Origin: Lumbricus rubellus
Lineage: Eukaryota; Annelida; Clitellata; Crassiclitellata; Lumbricidae
Reading direction: 5' to 3'
DNA length: 64,000 nt
NCBI GenBank assembly: GCA_945859605.1
Contig: OX243814.1
Span: 37,012,524 to 37,076,523 of the forward strand
Both the position numbers and the translations under genes were made by a program. Under the pieces are notes generated by a model that saw nothing but the letters and a program-made list of their open reading frames with translations, ran no database searches and was not told where the DNA came from. Of this stretch, positions 1 to 9,689 are shown in pieces (within the stretch, counting starts at the first letter, position 1; every line of letters starts with the position of its first letter).

Positions 1-847
1 AGAGATGCATGCTATAATAGACTTTGTCTACTGCCAAAACACGAACACAATAATATTATTAACACGTATTCCGGCTTCAACGTATAATCAGATGTAGGCT
101 ACACCTATATTTGCATGTAGCCTACATTGTACACTGTGACACTTATTTTCTGTCTATTATTAAACATTGCTTTAGAATAATATTATTATGATCATAGGCT
201 ACACCTTGATCCAACTAATATGAACCAATGCAGTTGTCCAATGTCCAGTAGCCTATAATAGCCCACGATCAACCTCCACATCAGTTAGGCCATACTAGTC
301 GTCATAGGGCGACAGCGGATGACATCGATATCTACCCGTTTAATTCATGTTATGGACAGCAGATAACTATGGTCTACGACTCTATGTGCATTAATGTGTG
401 TGTGTGTGTGTGTGTGTGTGATTAGGCTATACGTGGGCAAACTGTAGTAATTTATGTGGGTTTGTTCGGACAATATCAACTGGCAATTAAATTCCGTGAT
501 AACAACAGTTACTGCCGATATATAATTAATATATATATATATACATGGACCTTGCAGACTTACATGGTATCATATGGGTCAGAATAAAAAGGTATGTTGT
601 ATGCACAATTGTACATGTACACCGTGGTTAAAAAAAGTAAGCCAAATTGTTTTGCATATATCTCTAATACCTGATGACATATCAAGCTACAATTTTCCAA
701 ATATTTAGAGACGTGGACTAAGAATATGATTCCAAAATTTCATGAGGTAAAGTTGAACGGATAAAAAGATATGAATATTTAAACTTCATATAACCGAAAT
801 TTCAGACTGAGTGTCTTAAAAGTAAATGCTGTATTCACTTTCGCTGG
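1..847. other. Non-coding flank with dinucleotide repeats
   Basis: No supported gene. It holds a (TG)n run at about 395-420 and an (AT)n run at about 527-542. The motif TAGGCCTAC/GTAGGCCTA, scattered over the whole window, starts to appear here. Confidence 0.6.
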
Positions 848-1090
848 TTTGAATGTGCCCTCTTGATTGCGCTCTTTTGATTGTGCCTTTTTGATCGGGC
901 TCTTTTGATTGTGCTCTTTTGATTGTGCATTTTGATTGTGCCCTTTTGATTGCGCCCTTTTGATTGTGCCCATTTGATTGTGCCTTTTTGATCGTGCCCA
1001 TTTGTTGCGCCCTTTGATCGTGCCCTTTTGATTGCGCCCTTTTGATTGTGCCTTTTTGATTGTGCCCTTTTAATTGCGCCATTTTGATTC
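848..1090. repeat. Minisatellite, about 16-18 bp unit
   Basis: Roughly 14 degenerate tandem copies of a unit near TTTTGATTGTGCCC. Two open frames on the minus strand (779-973 and 816-1082) encode only the matching peptide repeat, so they are repeat translations and not genes. Confidence 0.85.
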
Positions 1091-2009
1091 TCGCCTCTTT
1101 TACAGGCCTATTAAACCGGGAGAATACTCAAAGGGAAGATGAAAACAAGCTTTAGTGCGCGTACTCTAACTTCATCGGGCACGGCCAATCCTCTGTCAAA
1201 TTGACTCGAAAAGAAACTGTGTTCAGGCGCCGGACAGCAGTGGAAATGAGAAACGAAATCTCCCTCTCAGCATCAATTGCTCGAACGAAATGTCTGTTGT
1301 AACTGAGAGAATTTGTAACGCACCCGGTGCATCGAGCCCAATGCGGGTCATCGAATGTGATTCATCGAATGTGACGCCGCATAACTCGATTTTCGCGACG
1401 TCGGTTTTGTTCAGCCACAGTTCAGGCTTTAAATTCCAAGATCAGAGACGTTCAGTGATCATGAAAATGGGTGGATTTAGTATAGGGCCTACACGCATGC
1501 AGTAATTCCCTTCGAGGCCCTACTGCATCGACTCCAGCATGGTCTTTGGTTGTTTGGACCGGAAGTTGCCTACGTGTCTTCGACGTAAACATCGGCAAGT
1601 GTAAAAGTACGCAATTCGCACTGCGTTGAGTACGAGCTGTTCATTTGGGCGTACTTAGAGTTATGGCGACGTGTTTGTTGCGGTCGGTTACGCTTCTTTC
1701 ATATTGTGTGCTTCGGTTTCGGGAATCGTAATTTTACATTCAATCATACTAAAGCGCTGTTTAAAAGGTGTGCTCGAAGGAACCATCTTATTCACAAGTG
1801 TTACGACGATTCAGTGAGATCGGTTGGAGAGATAGGCGTAGGTTACAACGTGCGAAGAAAACGTATCCACAATGTACTTTTTGGGTTTAGTGGAGAAAAA
1901 CAGCGGACTAATTTGAGTCGCTCATTAAGGTTGAAGACAATATCCATTGTCCGAAGCGAAGAGTCGACAGTAGCAATAGAACCCACTGCTGCTGAAGAGG
2001 GAGCAGATT
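1091..2009. other. Non-coding stretch, no gene recognised
   Basis: Short open frames exist (1290-1505, 1706-2071) but show no domain, no splice context and no repeat homology that I recognise. I see nothing else I can support. Confidence 0.4.
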
Positions 2010-2465
2010 GGCAAACAAACAGACAGACAGGAAACATACAAGATCGAGAGACAAACATTAGAGACAGATAAACAGACTGACTGACTGACTGACTGACTGA
2101 CAGACATACAGACAGGCAGACAGAACAAACAGACAGGAGAGACAGATAGACAGACAGACGTCAGTCTGACAAAACAGACAGACTGACAAAACAGACAGAC
2201 AGGCAGACAGACAGACAGACAGGCAGGCAGGCAGACGGACAGACCAAAAAGTCAAGAGTGATAGACAAACAGACAGACAGATTGACTGCATGACTGACTG
2301 ACTGATTGACAAGACAGACAGACAGACAGAATGGCAAACAGACAGATTGGCAAACAGACAGACAGAGTAAAATCAGACAAGAGAGACAGACAGACGGACA
2401 GACAAGAGAGCCAGAGCCGGACAAGCAGACAGACAGACAGGCAGGCAGGCAGAAAGAAAGACAGA
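2010..2465. repeat. (GACA)n tetranucleotide array
   Basis: Long imperfect array of GACA/GGCA/GACT tetranucleotides. The Ser/Cys/Leu/Val-rich minus-strand frames across it are repeat translations. Confidence 0.9.
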
Positions 2466-2907
2466 CATACACTGTGTGATATTTTGTCCAATTACTTGTG
2501 ATTCTTGTCGCGTAGCAAAACAATAATAATGATCGATAATCTGTCATGCCATATTGCACGCGTTCCTGTATTTTGTCACCAACGTCTTTCTATAGAAGAT
2601 TCAGAGCGATGATCTGAAGGTAATGCGAGTCTGTCGGTCGGTCTGTAGAATCGACTGAGACTAATAGGGCAAGTCTATTATCGGACCAAGTTCGAATGAT
2701 ATTGCGAGTATGCTGCTGGCCTACATTATTGCTTCTACGGTCACTTTTTTAAAGCCGTGTTTCGCAAAACAAATTTGCGATGTTTTATAGCATAGGCGGA
2801 TTGCAATTTGTCGCGAGACTAGAAGCCATCAGTGGACCTTAAATCAGAAACACGATTTGCTCGTTGCTGACAAATCGTGAAATTTAAGTTTGAGTAATAG
2901 ACCAGTT

Positions 2908-3320
2908 TTGCTCTCGTTAAAGTTTAAAAAAACGCTGCAGAAATTCCTGTCGACGAAAAGATTTTCTGCAAAAATCACAGATAAATAAGCGAAGAAATGT
3001 CGATGTCCCTAATCTAGGTTCGTTCGTCATTGACAGAAAAGAAAAGAAGAGGAAAAACAGTGTTTCAAGCTGGCACCGATAGGTTACGATGAGTATGAAG
3101 CAGTCTGTAATTTAGCTCTCGTTAAAGTTTAAAAAAACGCTGCAGAAATTCCTGTCGACGAAAAGATTTTCTGTAAAAATCACAGATAAATAAGCGAAGA
3201 AATGTCGATGTCCCTAATCTAGGTTCGTTCGTCATTGACAGAAAAGAAAAGAAGAGAAAAACAGTGTTTCAAGCTGGCACCGATAGGTTACGATGAGTAT
3301 GAAGCAGTCTGTAATTTAGT
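2908..3320. repeat. Tandem duplication, about 205-bp unit
   Basis: Two almost identical adjacent copies, about 2908-3113 and 3114-3320. Each starts CTCTCGTTAAAGTTTAAAAA and ends near GCAGTCTGTAATTTAG. The differences seen are a few substitutions or indels, such as TCTGCAAAA versus TCTGTAAAA, so the duplication is recent. Confidence 0.9.
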
Positions 3321-3690
3321 CCCCTGCTTGGGGTGGTGGTTTGAGTCAGATTTCTGGGAGAGGGAAGGGCGGGACAAACGGCCGTTTTGAGCGGATGGCA
3401 ACCGCTGGAGCAGACACCCATGACACCCTCTCCCTTTGTCCGGTAATTTTTCTGACGAGTTTTTTTAAATCTCTCTGTTAAATTTGAGAGAAACATGCAT
3501 TTTCAAATCCCGGTAGTAATTTCTATTTTTTAAATGTAATGATCTTGTTTTAGTACATCGTTGCATAGCGCCGTCGAGTTTCTGGGGGTGGGGTATTACG
3601 CATGTCATTCCTTGGGTTCATCCTCGGAGATGCCTAAATAAAAAAACTGGGTATGAAGTTTGCTTGCTTTGATTGTTTGTATGTGCACTT

Positions 3691-3897
3691 GTTATATCGC
3701 TCCTTCAAGCTCATTCTACTCAGAGGCGCTCCCGACTACAGAGCGGACACGGCATCGGAGTTTCACGCCGAAGCGCTGAGCAATTGCGAGTGAAGGACTT
3801 GCCTGAGGTCCCTACGCGGCGACTTGATGTGGATTCTAACCTGCAACCGTTCGGCTGCATGGCGACGAACAAACCCCTACACCACCGCGCCCCGCGT
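3691..3897 (-). repeat. tRNA-derived SINE
   Basis: Read on the minus strand it starts GGGGCGCGGTGGTGTAGGGG (A-box-like), has a degenerate B box (GGTTGCAGGTTAGAATCC), then GTCGCCGCGTAGGGACCTCA, and ends GGAGCGCCTCTGAGTAG...CTTGAAGGAGCGATATAAC. It aligns along its length with the plus-strand copy at 45698-45908, so it is a dispersed family with a tRNA-like head. The open frames across it are incidental. Confidence 0.8.
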
Positions 3898-4348
3898 GTT
3901 ATCGGCTTCTTTTTCATTACCTCGGCATATGATGGCCTGTGATCGGTCCATATCGTCGTCTTCTCATCCATCAACCGACTGTGTGCGGTCGATGTACTCA
4001 TTGCAGCTGAGTTGGACAGAGGGCGTCGGGGTAGCAGAAATTTAAGAAGAGACTCTGCCATGGAGTGGATTTTAACCTAATTTGACTCCGTCTTGTGTCC
4101 GTCGTTGCAGCGCGACCGGCTCTTCGCTCTGCGTCGAGAGTGGCAGCTCCTCGTTGAAAGGACTCGGTTGGCTAAGGGGCAATGCTGAGTCTTTTTGGTC
4201 ACATGTCCCACCATCTGGAATGACCTTCTCTCAGAGCTGCGGATATTATAATATTGCTTTTAACCAATCAAGCAATCGCTTCGTAAATCGTCGGAGTCTT
4301 TCTACTTTAGCCGTGACTGGTCTGGGAGCGCTCCTGAGTAGGCTTTTT

Positions 4349-4349
4349 A

Positions 4350-4389
<40 letters not shown>

Positions 4390-4413
4390 TTTTTTTTTTT
4401 TTTTTTTTTTTTT
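4349..4413. repeat. (TTA)n followed by poly(T)
   Basis: ATT trinucleotide run leading into a homopolymer T tract. Confidence 0.95.
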
Positions 4414-4478
4414 AGCGCCCGAGGTATAAATGATCCCTCAGGCTTTAAAATCAATAATAAAAACATTGTTGTTCTGGA

Positions 4479-4565
<87 letters not shown>

Positions 4566-4580
4566 GTTTTTATTATTATG
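4479..4580. repeat. (ATT)n trinucleotide array
   Basis: Nearly pure ATT repeat of about 100 bp. The poly-Tyr frame across it is a repeat translation. Confidence 0.95.
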
Positions 4581-4605
4581 TAGCGTTATATAAGTTTATG
4601 AATGC

Positions 4606-4890
4606 ATGTATGAATAAATAAATGAATGAATGCATGAATGAATGAATGAATGAATGAATGAATGAATGATTGCATGAATGAATGAATGAATGAATGAATG
4701 AATGATTGCATGAATGAATGAATGAATGCATGAATGAATGAATGAATGAATGAATGAATGAATGAATGATTGCATGAATGAATGAATGAATGAATGAATG
4801 AATGAATGAATGAATGAATGAATGAATGAATGAATGAATGAATGCATGAATGAATGAATGAATGAATGAATGAATGAATGAATGAATGGA
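4606..4890. repeat. (AATG)n tetranucleotide array
   Basis: About 70 AATG units with interspersed ATGC and ATTGC variants. The His-Ser-Phe-Ile repeat frames on the minus strand are not genes. Confidence 0.95.
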
Positions 4891-5420
4891 TTTCCAGCAC
4901 GCGTTCTTTTATTGACACGGTGGAAATCAATATAGCCTACATGTAGATACTCACAAACATTACTGTCCGATGATTTTGCCAATTTTTTTAATCTAGCATT
5001 CTATTTTAATCTTTATAATGTTAGAAGCTCTGTGCGCTCTGGAGAATTCCCATAAAAACTAATACTTCTAAATTCTCAATCAGAAGTGCTGGCGCAACTC
5101 GCGCAAGGTCCAAGGACCTGAAAATAATGTAGACTATGCCATCAACCTCCGGAATTCACTACGCCTCTCCGAGTCTCCATATTGAAGAGTCGAGCTACGC
5201 AACTTATTTCTAATTTCATCCAATCCATCTCCAAGTCACAATCACGCATTGCCTGTAAGTTTTCCGTAATATTTAAATGTAGGCCCATTCGATGCGGACA
5301 CGCTTAGTTTTTGGTAATACCTTGTGGCTTAGTTAACTAGTCATTGTAGTCAAGTTATAGAAATCTTAATTGTTGTAAAAAAAATCATCCCACGCATTCT
5401 GTGGCCTACATTGAGTGTCA
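4891..5420. other. Non-coding host flank left of the Polinton
   Basis: No gene recognised. It ends at the 6-bp target site TAAGGC (5421-5426), which is repeated at 21262-21267 on the other side of the Polinton. Confidence 0.6.
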
Positions 5421-5426
5421 TAAGGC
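5421..5426. repeat. Polinton target-site duplication, left copy (TAAGGC)
   Basis: TAAGGC directly precedes the first TIR base. The same six bases directly follow the last TIR base at 21262-21267. Six base pairs is the duplication length characteristic of Polinton integration. Confidence 0.93.
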
Positions 5427-5933
5427 AGTAGAACAGGAAGAAGGCATTTGACTCATTTGACCAGTACAGCCTTGATCTTCGGACAATTTGACCAGTACAG
5501 CCTTGACCTTCGGACAATTTGACCAGTACAGCCTTAAAAAAGTAAAAAAGTAAAAAAGTAAAAAAAAAATTTCTCCGGCGTATACAAAATGGACTACTCG
5601 AAAAAAGTTACTGAATTACGAAAAATCGCCGAGCCGAGCGGCCGGGATGGATATTTTACAAGACGGTGGAAAGCGGCGTTCATTGCTAAAATTGACGCGC
5701 ACATCCGCGAATGCTACGACGATGAATGCCCATGCAAGAATCCACGGCCGGATCGACAACAAGGGCCAAGCGAGACCATCGTCGTTCGTCGTCGGCGCAA
5801 TGGCAACTCACCCCCGTGTGATGCAGGGGCATGAGCGGACTACGACGTAGATACGGGATTACAATATCGCAAACGATTTTACACCGTTGGTTTATAATCG
5901 TCTTTGGATCAATCGAATATTATTATTTTTTCT
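5427..5933 (+). repeat. Polinton left terminal inverted repeat
   Basis: Pairs with 20711-21261 in inverse orientation. The outer part contains three copies of a roughly 31-bp unit built on GACCAGTACAGCCTTGA, then an AAAAAGT run (about three units here, more on the right), then a 246-bp ORF. The inner boundary is where ATTATTATTTTTTCTC stops matching. The arms differ in length mainly because of the AAAAAGT run. Confidence 0.95.
5589..5834 (+). CDS. TIR-encoded small SAP-like protein, left copy
   Basis: Predicted 81-residue protein lying wholly inside the terminal repeat, so the element carries two nearly identical copies (the other at 20813-21058, minus). Residues about 8-36 (ELRKIA..SGRDGY..RRWKAAFIAKI) follow the same pattern as the two SAP/Rho-N-like repeats at the polB N-terminus (LR.I...RG.RGYS.L.KAEL.AF). 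A Cys pair (ECYDDECPC) and a basic RRRR tract follow. The start ATG sits in ATACAAAATG, like other start contexts in the element. The function is unknown; binding of terminal DNA is a guess from the SAP-like pattern. It could also be a by-product of a TIR that captured the 5' end of polB. The two copies differ at one residue seen (Tyr versus Cys at residue 43). Confidence 0.55.
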   Translation: MDYSKKVTELRKIAEPSGRDGYFTRRWKAAFIAKIDAHIRECYDDECPCKNPRPDRQQGPSETIVVRRRRNGNSPPCDAGA

Positions 5934-5963
5934 CCAAACACGACATATTTTTTCATAATCGTC

Positions 5964-6902
5964 TCACAATGTCATCAAGTTTTCGTTATTAATCCAAGAA
6001 TTGAACGAGTCTGGGTAGCCTAACCACTTCACGAGTGATTTCTTCCCGCGTTTCCTAATCACTTTTTCGATTCTAAATATTTCTTGAGTTGTTTTCTGTA
6101 GCTCCTGCTCGTAAAAAGAGCCTTGTATTTCCTCACCAGCAGAATCAGTAATCTTGTAAGTTGGCGGATCTGTATATTGAACCTGAGATACTACAAAAAC
6201 CTCCTCCGTCCATCTCGGCAAGTAACCCTTGTCAAAAATGCTCTTCTTCCTAGTTATTCTGACTCGATCGCCGACTGAAAACTTTGGTGTAATAGGCCCT
6301 GAAATCTCATCGCCGTATAAATTCATAAATACAGTCTTTTCGTTCACTTTCATACTAGCCTTCGCGGGGGTCATTTTGATCGAAGAATGTCTCGTGTCAT
6401 TATAATTACTAACCATCTCATCTAATACATCGATATATCTTCTCGTTGAATTAGCAGTAAAGTACTTGAACATTTTATCTTTCATACTCCTATTCCATCT
6501 TTCTACGATACAACTTTTCCCCTCGTTTTCGGTAGAATACAACTCGACTAAATTCTTCACATTTTTATTATAAAATTCTTTCCCTTTGTCGCACCAAACT
6601 TTGACTGGCTGTCGGCCACCCCTGAGTATCTTCACGAACCCATCGGCTGTAGACTTCCCACTCTTGTCATGTAATGGAACGATCCACCCGTACTTGGAAA
6701 ATACATCTATGACGGTCAATAGATACTTCACGCCATCATTATCTCTAGCGAAAGCCTGCATGTCGATTAGGTCAGCCGCCCAAATCTGGTCAATCCCGCC
6801 AACACGGACCCGCCTCGTCCTAAAATTTCTCACTACTGGTTTGTGTAATTCATTCGCTAATTGATTAGTCCATTTCAGGTCCTGCTGTAATTCTAGGCTT
6901 TT
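5964..6902 (-). CDS. Polinton integrase (RVE core plus chromodomain)
   Basis: Retrovirus-like DDE integrase that would join element ends to host DNA. The core shows AADLIDMQ (first Asp), WCDKGKEF (second Asp) and IVERWNRSMK (Glu). A basic SH3-like region follows, then a C-terminal chromodomain (FRIEKVIRKRGKKSLVKWLGYPDSFNSWI). The first possible alternative start is GTG at 6833, but conserved-looking coding sequence (LHKPVVRNFR) continues upstream in frame to 6926, with no ATG between. This frame overlaps the PLA2-like ORF by 34 nt. A TTTAAAA slippery heptamer at 6902-6908 lies inside the overlap, so translation could be by -1 frameshifting from the PLA2 gene. I count 28 residues between the second Asp and the Glu, shorter than the usual 33-35. 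An in-frame deletion that impairs catalysis is likely. Confidence 0.9.
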   Translation of the reverse strand, partial: KSLELQQDLKWTNQLANELHKPVVRNFRTRRVRVGGIDQIWAADLIDMQAFARDNDGVKYLLTVIDVFSKYGWIVPLHDKSGKSTADGFVKILRGGRQPVKVWCDKGKEFYNKNVKNLVELYSTENEGKSCIVERWNRSMKDKMFKYFTANSTRRYIDVLDEMVSNYNDTRHSSIKMTPAKASMKVNEKTVFMNLYGDEISGPITPKFSVGDRVRITRKKSIFDKGYLPRWTEEVFVVSQVQYTDPPTYKITDSAGEEIQGSFYEQELQKTTQEIFRIEKVIRKRGKKSLVKWLGYPDSFNSWINNENLMTL

Positions 6903-7417
6903 TTTAAACCTAGCCCGAGACTCGTTTTAGCAGACAAAATAGGTTTGACTATCGCCCTCTCTACGCGTTCCCGCAGACTTGGATTTGGTATATTATTCAA
7001 TTGATTTATCATTACTCTATCAGCGACATTCCTAGAAGCCGTATCAGTGTGTTGATTGTATGCCAGGTCGTGAACGTATGCCGCACTATCTACCCTGTTT
7101 ATAGGTTTGCTCCAATCTTTGGGGGTTTCGTTGGGATTCAGACGCAAATCTAGTCTAGTACCGGGGCCAGTAAACTGATGGCCTGGCAAATGTACCTCGC
7201 CAGCAAACTTGGCCCAAGGTAATTTAATGTTGCTAGTGGCAGCGTTCAGTGAACTAACTAGATCCCCACCTTGCGCAACAGCGGACGCCTTCACGAATTG
7301 AGTTTTTGTTTTCCCGCATACGACGCAAACACCTCTGAGCATCGATCTCCCATTATTAGCCACGGCGTTCTGCACATCTCTCGTCTGGGTCTGTTTTTTA
7401 CATTTTACGCAATACAT
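6893..7417 (-). CDS. Zinc-ribbon / parvovirus-type phospholipase A2-like protein
   Basis: Predicted 174-residue protein. Residues 3-34 form a zinc ribbon (C3, C6, C31, C34; DUF5679-like by memory of the family). GG at 50-51 could be a cleavage site for the element's protease. Residues about 68-140 match the parvoviral/viral PLA2 pattern: calcium loop TGPGTRLD (83-90), catalytic His-Asp pair H116-D117 in VHDLAY, and the downstream RNVADRVMI helix. In parvoviruses such domains act in endosomal escape; a similar virion role here is inferred. The start ATG is 29 bp from the divergent ATPase start, so a shared bidirectional promoter is likely. The TAG at 6893-6895 follows a T-TTA-AAA-AAA run, and the integrase frame opens in -1. 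Confidence 0.85.
   Translation of the reverse strand: MYCVKCKKQTQTRDVQNAVANNGRSMLRGVCVVCGKTKTQFVKASAVAQGGDLVSSLNAATSNIKLPWAKFAGEVHLPGHQFTGPGTRLDLRLNPNETPKDWSKPINRVDSAAYVHDLAYNQHTDTASRNVADRVMINQLNNIPNPSLRERVERAIVKPILSAKTSLGLGLKKA
6899..6908 (-). promoter_or_regulatory. Candidate -1 ribosomal frameshift site (TTTAAAAAAA)
   Basis: In the PLA2 frame the codons are GGT TTA AAA AAA GCC TAG. T TTA AAA has the canonical X XXY YYZ form. A -1 shift skips the TAG and enters the integrase frame, which is open only from 6926 onward, so the site is inside the 34-nt overlap. This is inference; no stimulatory structure was tested. Confidence 0.45.
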
Positions 7418-7446
7418 TTCGTTTTTTAATAATATATATTTTTAAA

Positions 7447-8235
7447 ATGGAGATTAGAGATATGAGTTGGGGCACCGCGCTCTCGAAAAGATTCAATAAT
7501 CCGTTGCTGCCCAAAAGCATACGTGGTTTGATAGTTGGGAAATCGGCGTGTGGAAAAACAACGCTTCTTCTCAATCTTTTACTCAGGCCGGACTGGTTGG
7601 ATTATAATAACTTGCAGGTATTCGGTACTTCTCTGTTTCAACCGGAATATCGCATTATTAAAAAAGCATACGAAGAAAAATTACCGAAAGCAGCGATCGT
7701 TCGGTTGTTCGAGCACCGAGATGAAATCGTGGGCCTAAATGCGTCACCAGACCTTGTTATGGAGGAAATGGCTAAAAACTCAGAAGCTAAATCCGATATA
7801 ATTGCCAAGTTCTTTGAGAGCGCCGACGATGTACCGGACCCGAGAGATTTGAGCGCTGAAAAGAAGAACCTGATGATTTTCGATGATCTTCAATTAGAAA
7901 AACAAAACAAATGCGAAACGTATTATAATCGGGGGAGGCATAGTAATGTAGATTGTTTTTACCTCGCCCAGAATTATTTCAAATTACCGCGCCAAACAAT
8001 CAGAGAAAATGCAAACTTTATTTGCCTGTTCAAACAAGACCTGAAAAATTGTAATCATATTTACAACGATCACGTGAGTACAGACATGGCGAAAGATGAA
8101 TTCAGAAAACTATGCAAAACAGTATGGGAACAACCTCATGGATTCGTGGTTTTAGACCTGACTAGCGACAAGTACAATGGTAAATACCGATGCGGACTCG
8201 ACGAATTTTATATAATCGAGGATCCGCCATTGTAA
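7447..8235 (+). CDS. Genome-packaging ATPase (A32/FtsK-HerA-like)
   Basis: Predicted 262-residue P-loop ATPase expected to drive DNA into the Polinton capsid. Walker A GKSACGKTT is at residues 31-39, Walker B NLMIFDDL at 141-148, and the sensor-like FYLAQNYFKLPR at 171-182. This arrangement and size match Polinton and other double-jelly-roll virus packaging ATPases. It is the first gene of the rightward morphogenesis block and diverges from the PLA2-like gene. The start sits in TTTTTAAAATG. The ORF looks intact. Confidence 0.93.
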   Translation: MEIRDMSWGTALSKRFNNPLLPKSIRGLIVGKSACGKTTLLLNLLLRPDWLDYNNLQVFGTSLFQPEYRIIKKAYEEKLPKAAIVRLFEHRDEIVGLNASPDLVMEEMAKNSEAKSDIIAKFFESADDVPDPRDLSAEKKNLMIFDDLQLEKQNKCETYYNRGRHSNVDCFYLAQNYFKLPRQTIRENANFICLFKQDLKNCNHIYNDHVSTDMAKDEFRKLCKTVWEQPHGFVVLDLTSDKYNGKYRCGLDEFYIIEDPPL

Positions 8236-8255
8236 AATTGTATTGTATAGTAAAA

Positions 8256-9053
8256 ATGGAATCATCGCTTCTCAAACAGATATCGGAAAACACGGAAAAG
8301 ACGGCCTGCAACACGGAACCAAAAACATCATTTTCCATTTTTCTCAGCGAAAAGAGCACGCGAATCAGAACGAAGTTTAATCCACTACTCGAACTGGAGA
8401 AGAATAAGAAATATGAAATGGCCTTAGTTGCCCTTGAGACGTACTATTCTTTTCCTAATATCGACGCGACAAACAACGTCTTCAGGTATTCGCCGAATTC
8501 CGACACACCGTGGATAAACATTCAAGTTCCAGAGGGTTGCTATGAAATAACGGATATCAACGAATATATACAGAGGGTCATGAAGGGGAATGGGCATTAC
8601 GACGGAGTAAATGGAGAATACTGTATCTCAATAGCGCCAAACACCAATACGCTGAGGTCTGTGGTAAATATATCGGCGGCAGGTTATATGGTTGACTTTA
8701 CGTCAAAGAATTCGATCGGAAAGGTTCTAGGGTTTGACAAATGGATCTATTCGGGTGGATATAATGAATCGGAGAACTTGGTAAATATAATGAGTGTAAG
8801 CAGCCTGAGAGTGACCAGCGACATTATCGGGTCTTCGTACACTAACGGAACATCGGAAAACGTGATATATTCTTTTTTCCCAAACGTAGGTCCGGGTTAC
8901 AAGATTATCGAAGTGCCGCATAATTTGATATATCTCCCGATTTTGCTGTCTACAATTTCAACGATGGAAACGAGGCTCACAGACCAACATGGGAACCTAC
9001 TAAATCTTCGAGGTGAAGAATTGGCGATTCGATTTCACATCAGAGAAGTTTGA
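8256..9053 (+). CDS. Minor capsid (penton) protein
   Basis: Predicted 265-residue protein starting at the ATG in TAGTAAAAATG, 20 bp after the ATPase stop. An earlier in-frame non-ATG start exists but overlaps the ATPase. The pattern KFNPLLELE...YEMALVALETYYSFPNI, followed by PEGCYEITDINEYI and a C-terminal beta-rich region, matches the Polinton single-jelly-roll penton (minor capsid) family as I know it. It would form the capsid vertices. No breaks seen. Confidence 0.85.
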   Translation: MESSLLKQISENTEKTACNTEPKTSFSIFLSEKSTRIRTKFNPLLELEKNKKYEMALVALETYYSFPNIDATNNVFRYSPNSDTPWINIQVPEGCYEITDINEYIQRVMKGNGHYDGVNGEYCISIAPNTNTLRSVVNISAAGYMVDFTSKNSIGKVLGFDKWIYSGGYNESENLVNIMSVSSLRVTSDIIGSSYTNGTSENVIYSFFPNVGPGYKIIEVPHNLIYLPILLSTISTMETRLTDQHGNLLNLRGEELAIRFHIREV

Positions 9054-9077
9054 AAGTTTTTGTAATTTATTAGTAAA

Positions 9078-9674
9078 ATGAATCGTTACATGGGCGTAAA
9101 AGTTAATATTTCAGAAGCGCAACAAGACAAAATTAAAAGATCACTTCAAGCGGGGAGCGGCGTGAGTATCAAACTATCGCACGATGATTTGAATGGCGAA
9201 CACGTTTTGGCACTCACCCAGGCGCAAATCAATAAAATGGCAGCAGCCTACCAAAAAGGAACTGGCATGATTATTAAAATGAGTAAAACGCAATTGGAGA
9301 ACAACAAGAAAGTCGAAGGCGGATTCATAGGCGCCATACTTCCGTTTCTAGCGACCGCGGGACGGTTCCTTCTGTCTAATGCACTGCCAAGTTTGGCGAT
9401 GGGAGCACTAAGTGGTCTCGGCTCCGCGGCAACTACTAAGATTGTGGATAAAATCAGCGGTTCGGGTGTAATGTATGTCAAGAAAGGCGACATAGCGTGC
9501 AAAATAAGAGCGGCCGGATCTGGTTTGTACATGTCCCCGTGGCAAAAAGGTAGCTCAATAACGGCATCCGGGCTTTACATGAAAACAGGGTCGGGCTATG
9601 TGAGTGGCGAAGGACTTTTGCTCGGTCCCAACTCGCCGTTTCGAAACATTCCGATTCTCGGCATGATATTATAA
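9078..9674 (+). CDS. pX-like minor virion protein with GG cleavage site
   Basis: Predicted 198 residues. Two short internal repeats at the N-terminus (AGSGVSIKLSHDDL and KGTGMIIKMSKTQL) precede a VEGG motif at 79-82. A hydrophobic segment (about 84-117, IGAILPFLATAGRFLL...) follows, then Gly-Ser-Gly-Leu-Tyr repeats and the conserved-looking C-terminus LLLGPNSPFRNIPILGMIL. The layout (GG site, then hydrophobic or membrane-active segment) suggests a small capsid-associated protein processed by the element's adenain-like protease. Homologues sit beside the penton gene in other Polintons. Exact function unknown. Confidence 0.75.
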   Translation: MNRYMGVKVNISEAQQDKIKRSLQAGSGVSIKLSHDDLNGEHVLALTQAQINKMAAAYQKGTGMIIKMSKTQLENNKKVEGGFIGAILPFLATAGRFLLSNALPSLAMGALSGLGSAATTKIVDKISGSGVMYVKKGDIACKIRAAGSGLYMSPWQKGSSITASGLYMKTGSGYVSGEGLLLGPNSPFRNIPILGMIL

Positions 9675-9689
9675 ATTATCATATGTAAA

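Noticed and set aside
2058..2559. Several long Cys/Ser/Leu/Val frames on the minus strand
   Set aside because: They are translations of the GACA tetranucleotide array, with perfect periodicity and no start or splice context.
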